Position numbers and translations under genes: made by a program. A stretch of DNA of 64,000 nucleotides from Gluconobacter cadivus. Lineage in GTDB: Bacteria; Pseudomonadota; Alphaproteobacteria; Acetobacterales; Acetobacteraceae. Where the stretch lies: NCBI RefSeq assembly GCF_015244745.1, contig NZ_JABCQI010000005.1:124001-188000 (forward strand). The letters run 5' to 3'. The notes beneath the pieces are model-generated. The model made no database searches. It was not told where the DNA came from and saw only the letters and a list, made by a program, of their open reading frames with translations. Shown here piece by piece: positions 55,957 through 64,000 of the stretch (positions within the stretch are counted from its first letter, which is position 1; each line of letters begins with the position of its first letter).

Positions 55957-57429
55957 ATGCTTTCAGTGATTTTCGATTCCTTTCCTGCTTTTTCCGCGGA
56001 TGCGCCCAAGGCGGTCGTGCTGCTGTGCGAGACTGCGGCTGGCGAGACGTTCTCGGCGCTGGACAAGGCGACGGCGGGGGCAGTGTCGCGCGCTGTTGCT
56101 CTGAAGGGGTTCAAAGGAGAGGCCGGACAGAGCGTGGTGCTGCCCGCTCCGGCTGAGGGGCTGTCGCAGATTGTTCTCGCAGGGGTGACGCCGAAGGGCG
56201 GCGCCGCTGTGGATGCTGTGGCGGTTGAAAATGCTGCGGGTCGGGCGGTGCGGTTGCTTGATGGCGTTGAAAGCGCGGTTCTGGTCGTGTCCGGGGCACT
56301 GGAGCAGTTTGCTCCGGAAGCGGGGCTGGGCGCGCGTCTGGCGTCTTATGATTTCGATCTGTATCGCAGCAAGAAGCCCGGTGCGCGACCGGTTCTGAAG
56401 TCGCTGACTGTTGCAGTGTCGGACGTGGCAGCGGCTCAGGCACGCTGGACGGCTCTGGATGCGGTGTCCCAAGGTGTGATCCTGACGCGAAACCTCGTGA
56501 GCGAGCCGCCGAATGTGCTTTATCCTCAGAGCTTTACGCAGCGGATCGAAGACCTGCGTGAGCTTGGCCTGACGGTTGAAGTTCTTGACGAAAAAGCCAT
56601 GACGGAGCTTGGGTTCGGTGCGCTTTTGGGGGTGGCGCAGGGCAGCGTTCACAAGCCTCGGACGGTGATTGTTCGTCATGAGGGCGGTGGCAGCGAGGCA
56701 CCTCTGGCGTTCATCGGCAAGGGTGTCACGTTCGATAGTGGTGGCATCTCCATCAAGCCTGCGGCTGGCATGGACGAGATGAAGACTGATATGGGTGGGG
56801 CCGCGACCGTGATTGGTCTCATGAGTGCGCTGGCCCGTCGCAAGGCACCGGTCAATGCGATCGGTGTGGTCGGGCTGGTTGAAAACATGGTGTCCGGTGA
56901 GGCGCAGCGTCCGGGCGATATCGTGCGGGCTTATGACGGACAGACGATCGAAGTCCTCAATACCGATGCGGAAGGGCGTCTCGTTCTGGCGGATGTGCTG
57001 TCTTATACGCGCAAGCGGTTCAGCCCGAAGGTCATGGTCAATCTCGCCACGCTGACGGGCGCGATTGTGGTCAGCCTCGGCTATGAAAATGCCGGTTTGT
57101 TCAGCAACAGCGACGCACTGGCCAAGGGGCTTTCGGAAGCCGGAGCGCAGGTGGGCGAGGGTCTGTGGCGGATGCCGATGGGCGAGGCCTATAACCGCGA
57201 AATCGATTCCGATATTGCCGATATGAAGAATATCGGCGGACGTCCGGGCAGCGCGATCCTTGCGGCTGAGTTCCTCAAGCGCTTCGTGGGCGACACGGAC
57301 TGGGCGCATCTCGATATCGCCGGGACGGCCTGGAAGACCAAGGCGTCCGCCATTGCGCCGAAGGGTGCGACGGGGTTCGGTGTGCGGCTGCTGGATCGTT
57401 TTGTGAAGGCGCATGAATCCAGCGTCTGA
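55957..57429 (+). CDS. pepA: Leucyl aminopeptidase (M17)
   Basis: Removes N-terminal residues from peptides, with two zinc or manganese ions. 490 residues. Metal ligands and catalytic lysine in GKGVTFDSGGISIKPAAGMD and TDMGGAATV; NTDAEGRLVLADVLSY is the family signature. In E. coli PepA also binds DNA and represses carAB; whether this one does is unknown. The last 17 coding bases overlap holC. Confidence 0.96.
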   Translation: MLSVIFDSFPAFSADAPKAVVLLCETAAGETFSALDKATAGAVSRAVALKGFKGEAGQSVVLPAPAEGLSQIVLAGVTPKGGAAVDAVAVENAAGRAVRLLDGVESAVLVVSGALEQFAPEAGLGARLASYDFDLYRSKKPGARPVLKSLTVAVSDVAAAQARWTALDAVSQGVILTRNLVSEPPNVLYPQSFTQRIEDLRELGLTVEVLDEKAMTELGFGALLGVAQGSVHKPRTVIVRHEGGGSEAPLAFIGKGVTFDSGGISIKPAAGMDEMKTDMGGAATVIGLMSALARRKAPVNAIGVVGLVENMVSGEAQRPGDIVRAYDGQTIEVLNTDAEGRLVLADVLSYTRKRFSPKVMVNLATLTGAIVVSLGYENAGLFSNSDALAKGLSEAGAQVGEGLWRMPMGEAYNREIDSDIADMKNIGGRPGSAILAAEFLKRFVGDTDWAHLDIAGTAWKTKASAIAPKGATGFGVRLLDRFVKAHESSV

Positions 57430-57889
57430 GGATCGGGATCACGCTGTGGATGTCGGGTTCTATCATCTGACGCGCACGCCGCTTGAGGAAGCGCTTCCGG
57501 CCCTTCTGGGCCGGACGCTGGATGCGGGGGAGCGCGCGCTTGTGCGGTGTCCTGATGCGGCGGCGGTTATGGCGCTGGATACGGCGCTCTGGGCGTGTCG
57601 GGACCCGGTCTGGCTTCCGCATGGGAGCGCAAAGAATGGTCATGCGGCCCGACAGCCGATCTGGCTGACGGAAGGCGAAGACGTGCCTAACGGGGCGCGT
57701 TTCCTGTTTCGGGTCGATGGGGCGGGGGAGGATGACTTCGCGCCATTCACCCGGATTTTCGATCTGTTCGACGGCGGCAACCCGCAATCCGTGCAGCGGG
57801 CAAGAGACCGCTGGATGGCGATGAAATCTTCAGGTCACAATCTCGTGTATTGGAAACAGGAAGAGCGGGGCTGGAAAAAGGCCGGGTAA
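57413..57889 (+). CDS. holC: DNA polymerase III chi subunit
   Basis: 158 residues; DVGFYHLTRTPLEEALPALL at the start and RDRWMAMKSSGHNLVYWKQE at the end are typical of HolC. Links the clamp loader to SSB. pepA-holC is a frequent alphaproteobacterial pair. Confidence 0.92.
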   Translation: MNPASEDRDHAVDVGFYHLTRTPLEEALPALLGRTLDAGERALVRCPDAAAVMALDTALWACRDPVWLPHGSAKNGHAARQPIWLTEGEDVPNGARFLFRVDGAGEDDFAPFTRIFDLFDGGNPQSVQRARDRWMAMKSSGHNLVYWKQEERGWKKAG

Positions 57890-57921
57890 GGTTTCAAAGT
57901 ATGTCTAAAGCCATTGGTGGA

Positions 57922-57947
57922 AGACGCTCCATAACAGGAGCGTCTTT
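57922..57947 (+). terminator. Terminator after holC
   Basis: GACGCTCC pairs with GGAGCGTC around ATAACA, followed by TTT. Short T-tract. Confidence 0.75.
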
Positions 57948-57973
57948 CATGTCACTGGAGAGGACGCCTGATT

Positions 57974-59062
57974 GTGCCGGACCCCACGAATTCTTCCCCT
58001 GATCCTCTGAAAACCGATCTGCGTCGCGTCGATATCAATCCGGACTTCTGGTATCCGCTGGCGTGGTCGAAGGATCTTAAACGCGGGAAGACGATCGGGC
58101 GTCGGTTTGGGCGGCATCCGATTGCACTGGTCCGGCCTGAGGAAGGCAGCGTGTTTGCGTTGGAAGATCGCTGCGCGCACCGTCAGGTTCCGCTCAGTCT
58201 GGGCAAGGTGAGCGGTGAGGCTGTTCAGTGCTGCTATCACGGCTGGGCGTATGGCCGCTCGGGGCGCTGCATTGATGTGCCCTATCTCGGTAAGGGCAAG
58301 CTTCCGAACGGTGTGGGGACCTATCCCTGCCGTGAAGCGGGCGGGATGATTTTCGTGTTTCCCGGTGATGCGGCGAAAGCGGAGAGCGTTCCTCTGCCGC
58401 CGCTGGCGCAGGTGGACAATCCGGCGTTCAAGACGCGGCATTTCAGCCCTGTCGTGAAATGCCATTACACGTTCATGCATGAGAACCTGATGGACATGAA
58501 CCATCAGTTCCTGCACCGCCGCCAGATGGGGCAGATCAGGGCGCGTTTTCTGGGGCAGGATGCGGGCGAGGGTTTTATTGAGGCGCGCTACAGTTTCGCA
58601 CGCAGTGGCAACCAGCAGCCACTGGCGGAGCGGTTGATTTTCGGCAAGCATCACGATGATCCGGGCCGTGAACAGCCGGTTGAGGAAATCGTGAGTATCC
58701 GCACGACCTATCCGTATCAGAGCCTCAAAATCCACGACAAGGACGGCGACCTGATTATGGAACTGTTCAGTGTTTACGTCCCGAATAGTGCTGATGGTGC
58801 GAGTACGCAGACATTCGGTCTGCTTTCGGTGCTGCGTCCGAAAACGCCATTTCTGATTGATGTGATTTGGCCTGCGCTGGGCATTTTCACGAACCGGATT
58901 TTTGAGGAAGACCGGGAGATCATGGAACTGGAGCAGGCGGCCTGGCGGGACTTGGGGGGCGATCACAACGTCGAAGTTTTCCCGATCGTGCGAAAGTTGC
59001 GCGATCTTCTGAAGGCCGAGGGGATTGTGAGGGAACAGAGCGCGGATCCTGTCGTTGTCTGA
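57974..59062 (+). CDS. Rieske non-haem iron oxygenase, alpha subunit
   Basis: 362 residues. Rieske [2Fe-2S] ligands: CAH (near 65) and CCYH (near 85; C-x2-H). Mononuclear iron site: ENLMDMNHQFLH near residue 168, matching NxxDxxHxxxxH. GTG start at 57974 with GGAGAGG upstream. The family hydroxylates or demethylates aromatic or other small molecules; the substrate is not evident. No ferredoxin or reductase gene is adjacent, so electrons must come from elsewhere. 36 bases before the aldo/keto reductase, likely cotranscribed. Confidence 0.9.
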   Translation: MPDPTNSSPDPLKTDLRRVDINPDFWYPLAWSKDLKRGKTIGRRFGRHPIALVRPEEGSVFALEDRCAHRQVPLSLGKVSGEAVQCCYHGWAYGRSGRCIDVPYLGKGKLPNGVGTYPCREAGGMIFVFPGDAAKAESVPLPPLAQVDNPAFKTRHFSPVVKCHYTFMHENLMDMNHQFLHRRQMGQIRARFLGQDAGEGFIEARYSFARSGNQQPLAERLIFGKHHDDPGREQPVEEIVSIRTTYPYQSLKIHDKDGDLIMELFSVYVPNSADGASTQTFGLLSVLRPKTPFLIDVIWPALGIFTNRIFEEDREIMELEQAAWRDLGGDHNVEVFPIVRKLRDLLKAEGIVREQSADPVVV

Positions 59063-59098
59063 GAACATAGGTCTTGAGGACACGGACAGGAGACGGTC

Positions 59099-59944
59099 AT
59101 GAAAACAGTCACGCTCAGGAATGGTGTCACGGTTCCGGCGCTGGGAATGGGAACCTGGAATGTCGGCGATAGTGCCTCACGTCGCAGCAGCGAGATCGAG
59201 AGCCTGCGAAAGGGGCTGGAGGCCGGTCTGCGGGTTGTTGATACGGCCGAGATGTATGGCAACGGGCGTTCGGAAGATCTGGTGGGCGAGGCCATCGCGG
59301 ATGTGCGTGAAGATGTTTATCTTGTCAGCAAGGTTGTGCCCTCCAATGCATCTTATGACGCAGTTCATAAGGCGTGCAGGCGTTCTTTGAAGCATCTGGG
59401 GACGGACTGGCTGGATCTGTATCTGCTGCATTGGCGTGGGGGAACGCCACTTGAGGAAACGATCCAGGCCTTCGAAGACCTCAGGGACGACGGTCTGATC
59501 CGGGGCTGGGGGGTATCGAACTTCGATGTCGATGACATGGAAGAGATCGAAAGCTTGTCCGAAAACTGTCTGGTCAATCAGGTCCTGTATAATCTGGAGC
59601 ACCGGGGGACGGAGTTCGATCTTCTGGATCATGACCTGAAATCCGAAACGGTGACAATGGCTTATTCGCCGCTCGGGCAGGGTGGGGAGCTTCTGGAGCA
59701 TTCGGCGCTAAGAGAGGTTGCATCACGGCATGAGACGTCGCTCGGGCCTGCCGATCCGGCCCAGATTGCGCTGGCCTGGGTGTTGCGTCGGCCGAATGTT
59801 CTGGCCATTCCGAAGGCGACATCTCCGGAGCATGTGGCAGGAAATCTGGCCAGTCTGGAGATCAGTCTGACGGATGCGGATCTCAAAACGCTTGACAGTG
59901 CTTTCCCTTCTCCGAAACGCAAGCTATCTCTCGCCATGATCTGA
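59099..59944 (+). CDS. Aldo/keto reductase, YeaE-like
   Basis: 281 residues. Catalytic tetrad: D in VVDTAEMYGNG, Y in the same motif, K in LVSKVVPSNAS, and H in LYLLHWRGGTP. The tail ALAWVLRRPNVLAIPKATSP binds NADPH. Close in character to E. coli YeaE (methylglyoxal and other carbonyl reductases). Acetic acid bacteria have many such reductases for sugar metabolism. Confidence 0.92.
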   Translation: MKTVTLRNGVTVPALGMGTWNVGDSASRRSSEIESLRKGLEAGLRVVDTAEMYGNGRSEDLVGEAIADVREDVYLVSKVVPSNASYDAVHKACRRSLKHLGTDWLDLYLLHWRGGTPLEETIQAFEDLRDDGLIRGWGVSNFDVDDMEEIESLSENCLVNQVLYNLEHRGTEFDLLDHDLKSETVTMAYSPLGQGGELLEHSALREVASRHETSLGPADPAQIALAWVLRRPNVLAIPKATSPEHVAGNLASLEISLTDADLKTLDSAFPSPKRKLSLAMI

Positions 59945-60051
59945 CGGTCGTGATGGTTGCGGTCCGTTCTCCCTAACCTGCGGACCGCGCCCTGCATATT
60001 TTCACGTCCCTGTTCCATACTGATCCGGTTTCTCTCTGCTTTGCGGTTCTG

Positions 60052-61293
60052 GTGGTGCCTGCTTGTGTGCTGGTGCTTCAGCCGGGGCGGTTCGGGCAGG
60101 CCGTAACCGTATGTCTGGCGGCTCTGGCTGCGGTATTGGCGCTTTCGCCTGCCGTGCTGGCTGTGGCGCTGGGCGTGATTGCGGCGCAGGAGCGGGATGG
60201 CTGTCCGGCGGTATGGGGTGTTCCGGTTCTGCTGCTGAGCGTTCTGTTTCCAGCCCAGACGCCTGTTCTTCTGGGGTTGCTGCCTCTTCTGTTCTGGACT
60301 GCGCTCGTGCGTCGCAGAGACGGGGGCTGCTCCGCCGTTATGAGCATTCTGGGTGTGTCGCTGGTGTGGCATGCTCCGGGGGCTGTATCGGCGGAGCTGG
60401 TTGCGGGTCTGGGCGTGTGTGTGCTCGGGTTGATCGGCTGGGCTGTTCTGGGAGCGCATCGGCCGGGAAATCTGGGGCTTTTGCGCCCCCTTCTGTTGGT
60501 GGTTCTCGTGGTGGCCGCGCAGGATGAGGGGCTTGCGGTCTGTGCCCGGATTGCGCTGGAAGCCGCGTTTCTTGATCTCGCAACGCTGGTTTTGACGGCG
60601 TCACTGGGGCCTTGGTTTCCGGTGATGGCCGTATTGCGGCTGCCGTTTCCGCCTTTGCCCGGACTGGTTGTGTTGTGGCTTGGGATTCATGCGGCGCTGA
60701 GCATGGCGGCGGGTGTCGAAGGCTGGAGCGTGCTCGGCGTGATGGTGGCATTGCTGCTGGGCGTTCTGGCGCTGTCCGATCTGCTTGTCGTTGGGCGGCA
60801 GATATCTGGAGGGCAGGCTGCCATATCCGGTGTTTCCGTATTGCTGGTGGGTGTTGGGAGCCTATTTTTGCCCGCGCTGGTGTTCGGGCTGACAAGTCCT
60901 GCGCTGCATGGTGTGGGAGGGGAGTGGGTCTGGCCCGTCTGGAGTATTGGTGCGGGTGATGGCTCACATTTCCGGCTGATGGCCTTCGTGATGGTTGGAG
61001 CCCTGATCTGGATTGTTCTCGTGCGTCCCTGGCGCATTATGGGGGGGGTCGTTCAGGCGGCCTCCACGCTGGCTCCGGCATTGATGACACTGCTGGCATC
61101 AGGCGATGCCCTGTTTGAAGAGGCACCGTCTCTGGGCTGGAGCCTGCGCCGTTTTGTCGTGTCAGGGCGAGTCCGCTTGAGGGCGCTGAAGGGGATGAAA
61201 GCACCTGTTCTGCCCGATCTGCGTCAGGGGGCCGTGGGGCTCTGGCTTGTTCTTCTTGGCCTCGTTCTCGCAGTGCTGGGAGTGATGACGTAA
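60052..61293 (+). CDS. HyfB-like antiporter-type membrane subunit (short, lysine-poor)
   Basis: At least 413 residues and about 11-12 hydrophobic segments, similar in pattern to the antiporter-like subunits of hydrogenase-4 and complex I, but about 250 residues shorter than HyfB. The antiporter core motif appears only as a remnant (RLPFPPLPGLVVLWLGIHAA near residue 196). There is no lysine until LKGMK near residue 384, so the conserved TM lysines that move protons are missing. The start is uncertain: the frame has no ATG; GTG at 60052 or CTG at 59992 (LHIFTSLFHTDPV) are the options. Shares one base with the next start (TAATG). Confidence 0.6.
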   Translation: MVPACVLVLQPGRFGQAVTVCLAALAAVLALSPAVLAVALGVIAAQERDGCPAVWGVPVLLLSVLFPAQTPVLLGLLPLLFWTALVRRRDGGCSAVMSILGVSLVWHAPGAVSAELVAGLGVCVLGLIGWAVLGAHRPGNLGLLRPLLLVVLVVAAQDEGLAVCARIALEAAFLDLATLVLTASLGPWFPVMAVLRLPFPPLPGLVVLWLGIHAALSMAAGVEGWSVLGVMVALLLGVLALSDLLVVGRQISGGQAAISGVSVLLVGVGSLFLPALVFGLTSPALHGVGGEWVWPVWSIGAGDGSHFRLMAFVMVGALIWIVLVRPWRIMGGVVQAASTLAPALMTLLASGDALFEEAPSLGWSLRRFVVSGRVRLRALKGMKAPVLPDLRQGAVGLWLVLLGLVLAVLGVMT

Positions 61294-62162
61294 TGGCGCA
61301 TGATGCGGGGCTGATTGCGCTGTCGGTTCTGGAAGCGCTGTTTCAACTGGGGTTGCTGCTCGTTCTGGCGCCTGCGCTGGGGTGGTGTCTGGACGGTCTG
61401 CCGTTCTGGCTGGCGGGCCGCGCGGGTGGTGCGGTGCGGTTTCATCTCTTGGGTGCGGGGCGGTTCTGGAAATCCCTGTTCCAGACACCGCTCACAGGGC
61501 GTCCGGCGCTTGCGTTGACCGTGGGGCTGCTGGCGCTGGTGTGCCTGCCTGCGGTGACAACGGGGTCGGTGCTGTCTTCGCTGGCGGATCCGCTCGTCAT
61601 GGGGCTCATGCTGTTGATGGGGCGTGGATTTCTGGGGCCGGGCGTTTTGTCGGGAGAGGCATCGCGTCTGGTTCCGGCGGTTCTGCTGCTGTGCCTGACG
61701 GAAGCACTGATCGCGCTGGCCGCTCCGGGGACAAATGGCCTTGGGGGCTTGTGTGCGATGTTGCATATCGAGCCTGAGCCGGGTCTAGAGGGTGCACTTG
61801 CGGCCTGTGCGCTGGCTCTGGGAATTGCATGTCCGCCGCTTCGTTCCGAGGACGTGACGGGTATGTTGTCCGGGGTGCGGGACCGGCAGGAGCGTGAGGC
61901 GGCGCGCAGTATTGCGGATGTGCTGAATTGTGGCTGGCTGCTGCTGTTGGCCGATCTGGCATGGCCGGTGAGTGTGGGGCTCGCGCAAGGCGGCGTTCAG
62001 GGCTGGGGGCTCGGACTGGTGGCACTTGCCGCACGGCTGGCGCTGGCTGTGAGCGTGGCGGTCGGGCTGAGGCTGATGGCGCAGGAGCGGAGCGCACGTT
62101 TGACGGCGCTGTTTGCGGGCGTGGCGCTTCTTCTGGCTCTGGCGGGGAGGTTTGGCACATGA
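61293..62162 (+). CDS. HyfC/NuoH-like membrane subunit
   Basis: 289 residues with about eight hydrophobic segments. WLAGRAGGAVRFHLLGAGRF and WKSLFQ match the first loop of HyfC/HycD/NuoH proteins (GRRGP... and RDLWKL-type), which lines the path to the quinone or hydrogenase site. The acidic loop residues of NuoH are only partly present. ATG overlaps the previous stop by one base; its stop overlaps the next start (ATGA). Confidence 0.65.
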   Translation: MAHDAGLIALSVLEALFQLGLLLVLAPALGWCLDGLPFWLAGRAGGAVRFHLLGAGRFWKSLFQTPLTGRPALALTVGLLALVCLPAVTTGSVLSSLADPLVMGLMLLMGRGFLGPGVLSGEASRLVPAVLLLCLTEALIALAAPGTNGLGGLCAMLHIEPEPGLEGALAACALALGIACPPLRSEDVTGMLSGVRDRQEREAARSIADVLNCGWLLLLADLAWPVSVGLAQGGVQGWGLGLVALAARLALAVSVAVGLRLMAQERSARLTALFAGVALLLALAGRFGT

Positions 62163-62680
62163 TTGTAGGGTTCGGACTTCTTCTGTTGCTAGCCCTTGCA
62201 GGGTTGGGGAAAGACGGGCGGGGGCTGCCGCTTTACGGGGCGGTTTGCGCTTTTGCCGGGGCGACGGTCTGTTCGGGGCTGCTGGCGCTGCTGACGTCTG
62301 TGGCGCTGATTGGACTGAACGTTCTGGCATGGGGCTGGCTGCGGCGGTTTGCGCCGGAAGCGCCGGACAAGGCAGCTGTTCTGCCGGTTGTGGGTACGCT
62401 TGTTCTGCTTCTGGCACTTGGTTTGTCGGGGGCTGGTCTGGGACTTGCTCCGGTTCTGGGCGCGGGGGCGGTTCTGGCCGGGTTATGTGGTGCTGCTTGG
62501 GGCACGCCGCTGGTTCAGTTCACCGGGCTGGTCCGGGCGGCGGACGGGCTGGTTGTTGTGGCGTGCGTTCTGAATTCATGGCCGCTTTTTGCTGCTGCTT
62601 TGAGTCTGTGGGGCGTTCTGGCGGCCCTTGGCATCACGCTGCTGCCCCGTCTGGCATGGCGACGGGTGGAGGACGTCTGA
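62159..62680 (+). CDS. HyfE-like small membrane subunit
   Basis: 173 residues with five or six membrane segments; the size and place after the HyfC-like gene match HyfE of hydrogenase-4 (a NuoK-like element). Its ATG at 62159 lies within the stop of the previous gene, which fixes the start. hyfD has no equivalent between. Confidence 0.6.
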   Translation: MIVGFGLLLLLALAGLGKDGRGLPLYGAVCAFAGATVCSGLLALLTSVALIGLNVLAWGWLRRFAPEAPDKAAVLPVVGTLVLLLALGLSGAGLGLAPVLGAGAVLAGLCGAAWGTPLVQFTGLVRAADGLVVVACVLNSWPLFAAALSLWGVLAALGITLLPRLAWRRVEDV

Positions 62681-63768
62681 TGCATCCGCTCGCACCCGTC
62701 GGCACGCTGTTTGCCGTCACTGTCTGGCCGCTTCTGGCAGCGTTCCTGCTGTTCCTGACGCCTGAAAACCGTCAGGCCGCCAGTAGCCGGACGTTCGCTG
62801 TGGCGGGGCTTGTCATCACGCCGCTGGCCGTGTGGCTGATGCCGGGGACGGACGCTCTGGCCGCGGCGTGTTCTTGCATCGTGACGGCCATTCCGCTGCT
62901 TCTCCCGCAGGCGCGGGACCGGACAGGGCGGATACTGCCGTTTCTGGTGACGGGATGTGCGTTGCTGGCGCTGAACGTCCATTCGGCGTTCGCGGTGACG
63001 ATCCTGTGTGGCGCGGGAGCAGTTCTTCTGGCGTGGCGCGAAGGGCGTGCTCCCCGGCAGGCGGCTATTGTGTGGGATATTGCGCGCAGTCGGCTTGGGG
63101 GCGTGGTTCTGGGGCTTCTGGGCGCGTCGCTTCTACCGATGCAGCAGTCATCGCTGGGGGCGGTGCTGCTGACGGTCGGGCTGTGCATGGTGGCGGGTCT
63201 GGGGCCATCACCCGCGCCTGCGCCGGAGGCGGCGCTTCTGGATACGGGGCTGCGGTTTGCGGCGCTGATGCTGATGTTCCGCCTGAGTGCCTATCCGCTG
63301 GTCCATCTGCTCATGCTGATTGCGGGTTTTGGAACACTCCTCATGCTGGTGGTGCCGCGCTCGACGGGGCGGACGATCTCTCTGCCGATGCTGTCGGCGC
63401 TGGGTGCTATTGCGGCCGCGACCGGCGAAGGTCCGGCGATCGTTCTGCTGCTTCTGGCGGCGCTGGGACTGGCTGTTCTGGATTTGTATGAGGCCGAGGG
63501 GGCGGAGGCCATCGGGGCAGGAGTCGCACCGTGGCCGGTGTTCTGTGCGCTGGTCGGGATCGGGCGGTCGCTTGATGTCGGGCAACTTGTTCTGCTGGTG
63601 TTGTGTCTGCTGCCTGCTTTGTGGTCCGTGCGGCCTATGACGTTGCTGCCAGCGTTTGGGCGCGGTGAGCGGGGTATCGTAGCTGTGACGCAGGCTGTTC
63701 TTCTGCTGGGCGGTTTGTGTGGCCCGCTATTTCTTGCATGGCATCCGGTGACGGGGTGGCGACCATGA
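62680..63768 (+). CDS. HyfF-like antiporter-type membrane subunit without lysine
   Basis: 362 residues and about 11 hydrophobic segments, about 160 shorter than HyfF. MHPLAPVGTLFAVTVWPLLA opens the protein. No lysine occurs in the whole sequence, so the proton-pumping lysines of the family are absent; few acidic residues lie in membrane segments. TGATG overlap at the start and ATGA at the end. Confidence 0.6.
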   Translation: MHPLAPVGTLFAVTVWPLLAAFLLFLTPENRQAASSRTFAVAGLVITPLAVWLMPGTDALAAACSCIVTAIPLLLPQARDRTGRILPFLVTGCALLALNVHSAFAVTILCGAGAVLLAWREGRAPRQAAIVWDIARSRLGGVVLGLLGASLLPMQQSSLGAVLLTVGLCMVAGLGPSPAPAPEAALLDTGLRFAALMLMFRLSAYPLVHLLMLIAGFGTLLMLVVPRSTGRTISLPMLSALGAIAAATGEGPAIVLLLLAALGLAVLDLYEAEGAEAIGAGVAPWPVFCALVGIGRSLDVGQLVLLVLCLLPALWSVRPMTLLPAFGRGERGIVAVTQAVLLLGGLCGPLFLAWHPVTGWRP

Positions 63769-64000
63769 GAAGCATGGGACGGATCATCCGCAGTGGCGAA
63801 CGTGTGGCGCTGTCGCATTATCATCTCGATCCCGCACAGTGGAGCGATATGCTCTGTGTTCCGGGCGCGACGTTGCCGCTGATCTCGTGCTGGGCGGATG
63901 ATGCGCGCGCCTATGTTCTGCTGCTGGAGGGGGATCGCCCGATTCTGGCGAGTACGGTTGTGGAAGACCGTCGGTATCTGGCGCCGTCGTCGCGGTTTGC
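63765..64000 (+). CDS. Partial gene, N-terminus of HyfG-like large subunit
   Basis: 78 residues visible and the frame is open at the right edge. ATG at 63765 overlaps the previous stop (ATGA). The sequence (SHYHLDPAQWSDML; LISCWADDARAYVLLLEGDR) resembles the NuoC-like N-terminal domain of HyfG/HycE, ending in a segment like the PSLTxxxPAA motif (YLAPSSRF). Whether the downstream part has the NiFe-binding CxxC pairs cannot be seen here. Confidence 0.5.
   Translation, partial: MRSMGRIIRSGERVALSHYHLDPAQWSDMLCVPGATLPLISCWADDARAYVLLLEGDRPILASTVVEDRRYLAPSSRF

Noticed and set aside
55963-57414. About 480-codon open frame on the minus strand across pepA
   Set aside because: Antisense shadow of pepA, whose active-site motifs are intact.

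Overview
The window looks like a chromosomal segment of an alphaproteobacterium of the acetic acid bacteria (Acetobacteraceae), most likely Gluconobacter or a close relative. The reasons are the GC-rich coding sequence, the CcrM-type GANTC methyltransferase, an alphaproteobacterial sigma-70 with a long insertion, a probable general-stress (EcfG-type) promoter in front of a CsbD-like gene, and typical alphaproteobacterial gene orders (gpmI-envC-ctpA-deacetylase-rppH; lptF-lptG-lptD-surA-ksgA; yqeY-dnaG-rpoD). The genus is inferred from protein character and was not checked by a search. I see no rRNA, tRNA, CRISPR array, insertion sequence or prophage. No stretch longer than about 300 bases lacks a gene; the largest gap (6481-6775) holds divergent promoters.

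Layout. 1-6480 (minus) is an mdtABC-type tripartite RND efflux operon whose second pump gene runs off the left edge. 6776-9630 (plus) holds a CsbD-like stress protein, a GYF_2/DUF4339 membrane protein and rnhB-ccrM, the last pair preceded by a helically phased GANTC cluster. 9702-17122 (minus) is an ankyrin-repeat protein and a MoxR / DUF58 / BatA-DUF4159 / VWA-amidotransferase-like operon of unknown role. 17197-20801 (plus) is DUF1285, cca and an MsbA-like ABC exporter. 20759-26832 (minus) is gpmI-envC-ctpA-deacetylase-rppH. 27138-28722 has a second CsbD gene, msrB-upp and a DUF1330 gene. 28726-30425 (minus) is greA-ilvA. 30591-31321 (plus) is a lower-GC DUF2975/XRE two-gene module with a palindromic operator candidate.

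31376-36028 (minus) is carA-carB, where CarA carries an unusual N-terminal helix-turn-helix domain; 36289-42431 (plus) is yqeY, a CDF transporter, (minus) a glycine-zipper lipoprotein-like gene, then dnaG-rpoD. 42453-45925 (plus) is a GNAT enzyme, the rpsF-rpsR-rplI operon and cfa. 45935-52796 (minus) is the outer-membrane biogenesis operon lptF-lptG-lptD-surA-ksgA. 52854-55865 (minus) holds a hypothetical membrane protein, cysQ-tsaC and a secreted hypothetical protein. 55957-59944 (plus) is pepA-holC, an orphan Rieske oxygenase and a YeaE-like aldo/keto reductase.

59992/60052-64000 (plus) begins a translationally coupled operon resembling hydrogenase-4/complex-I membrane modules (HyfB-, HyfC-, HyfE-, HyfF- and HyfG-like), with very short antiporter-like subunits nearly devoid of lysine. 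This cluster and the HTH-CarA fusion with its 15-bp promoter repeats are the two most unusual items in the window.
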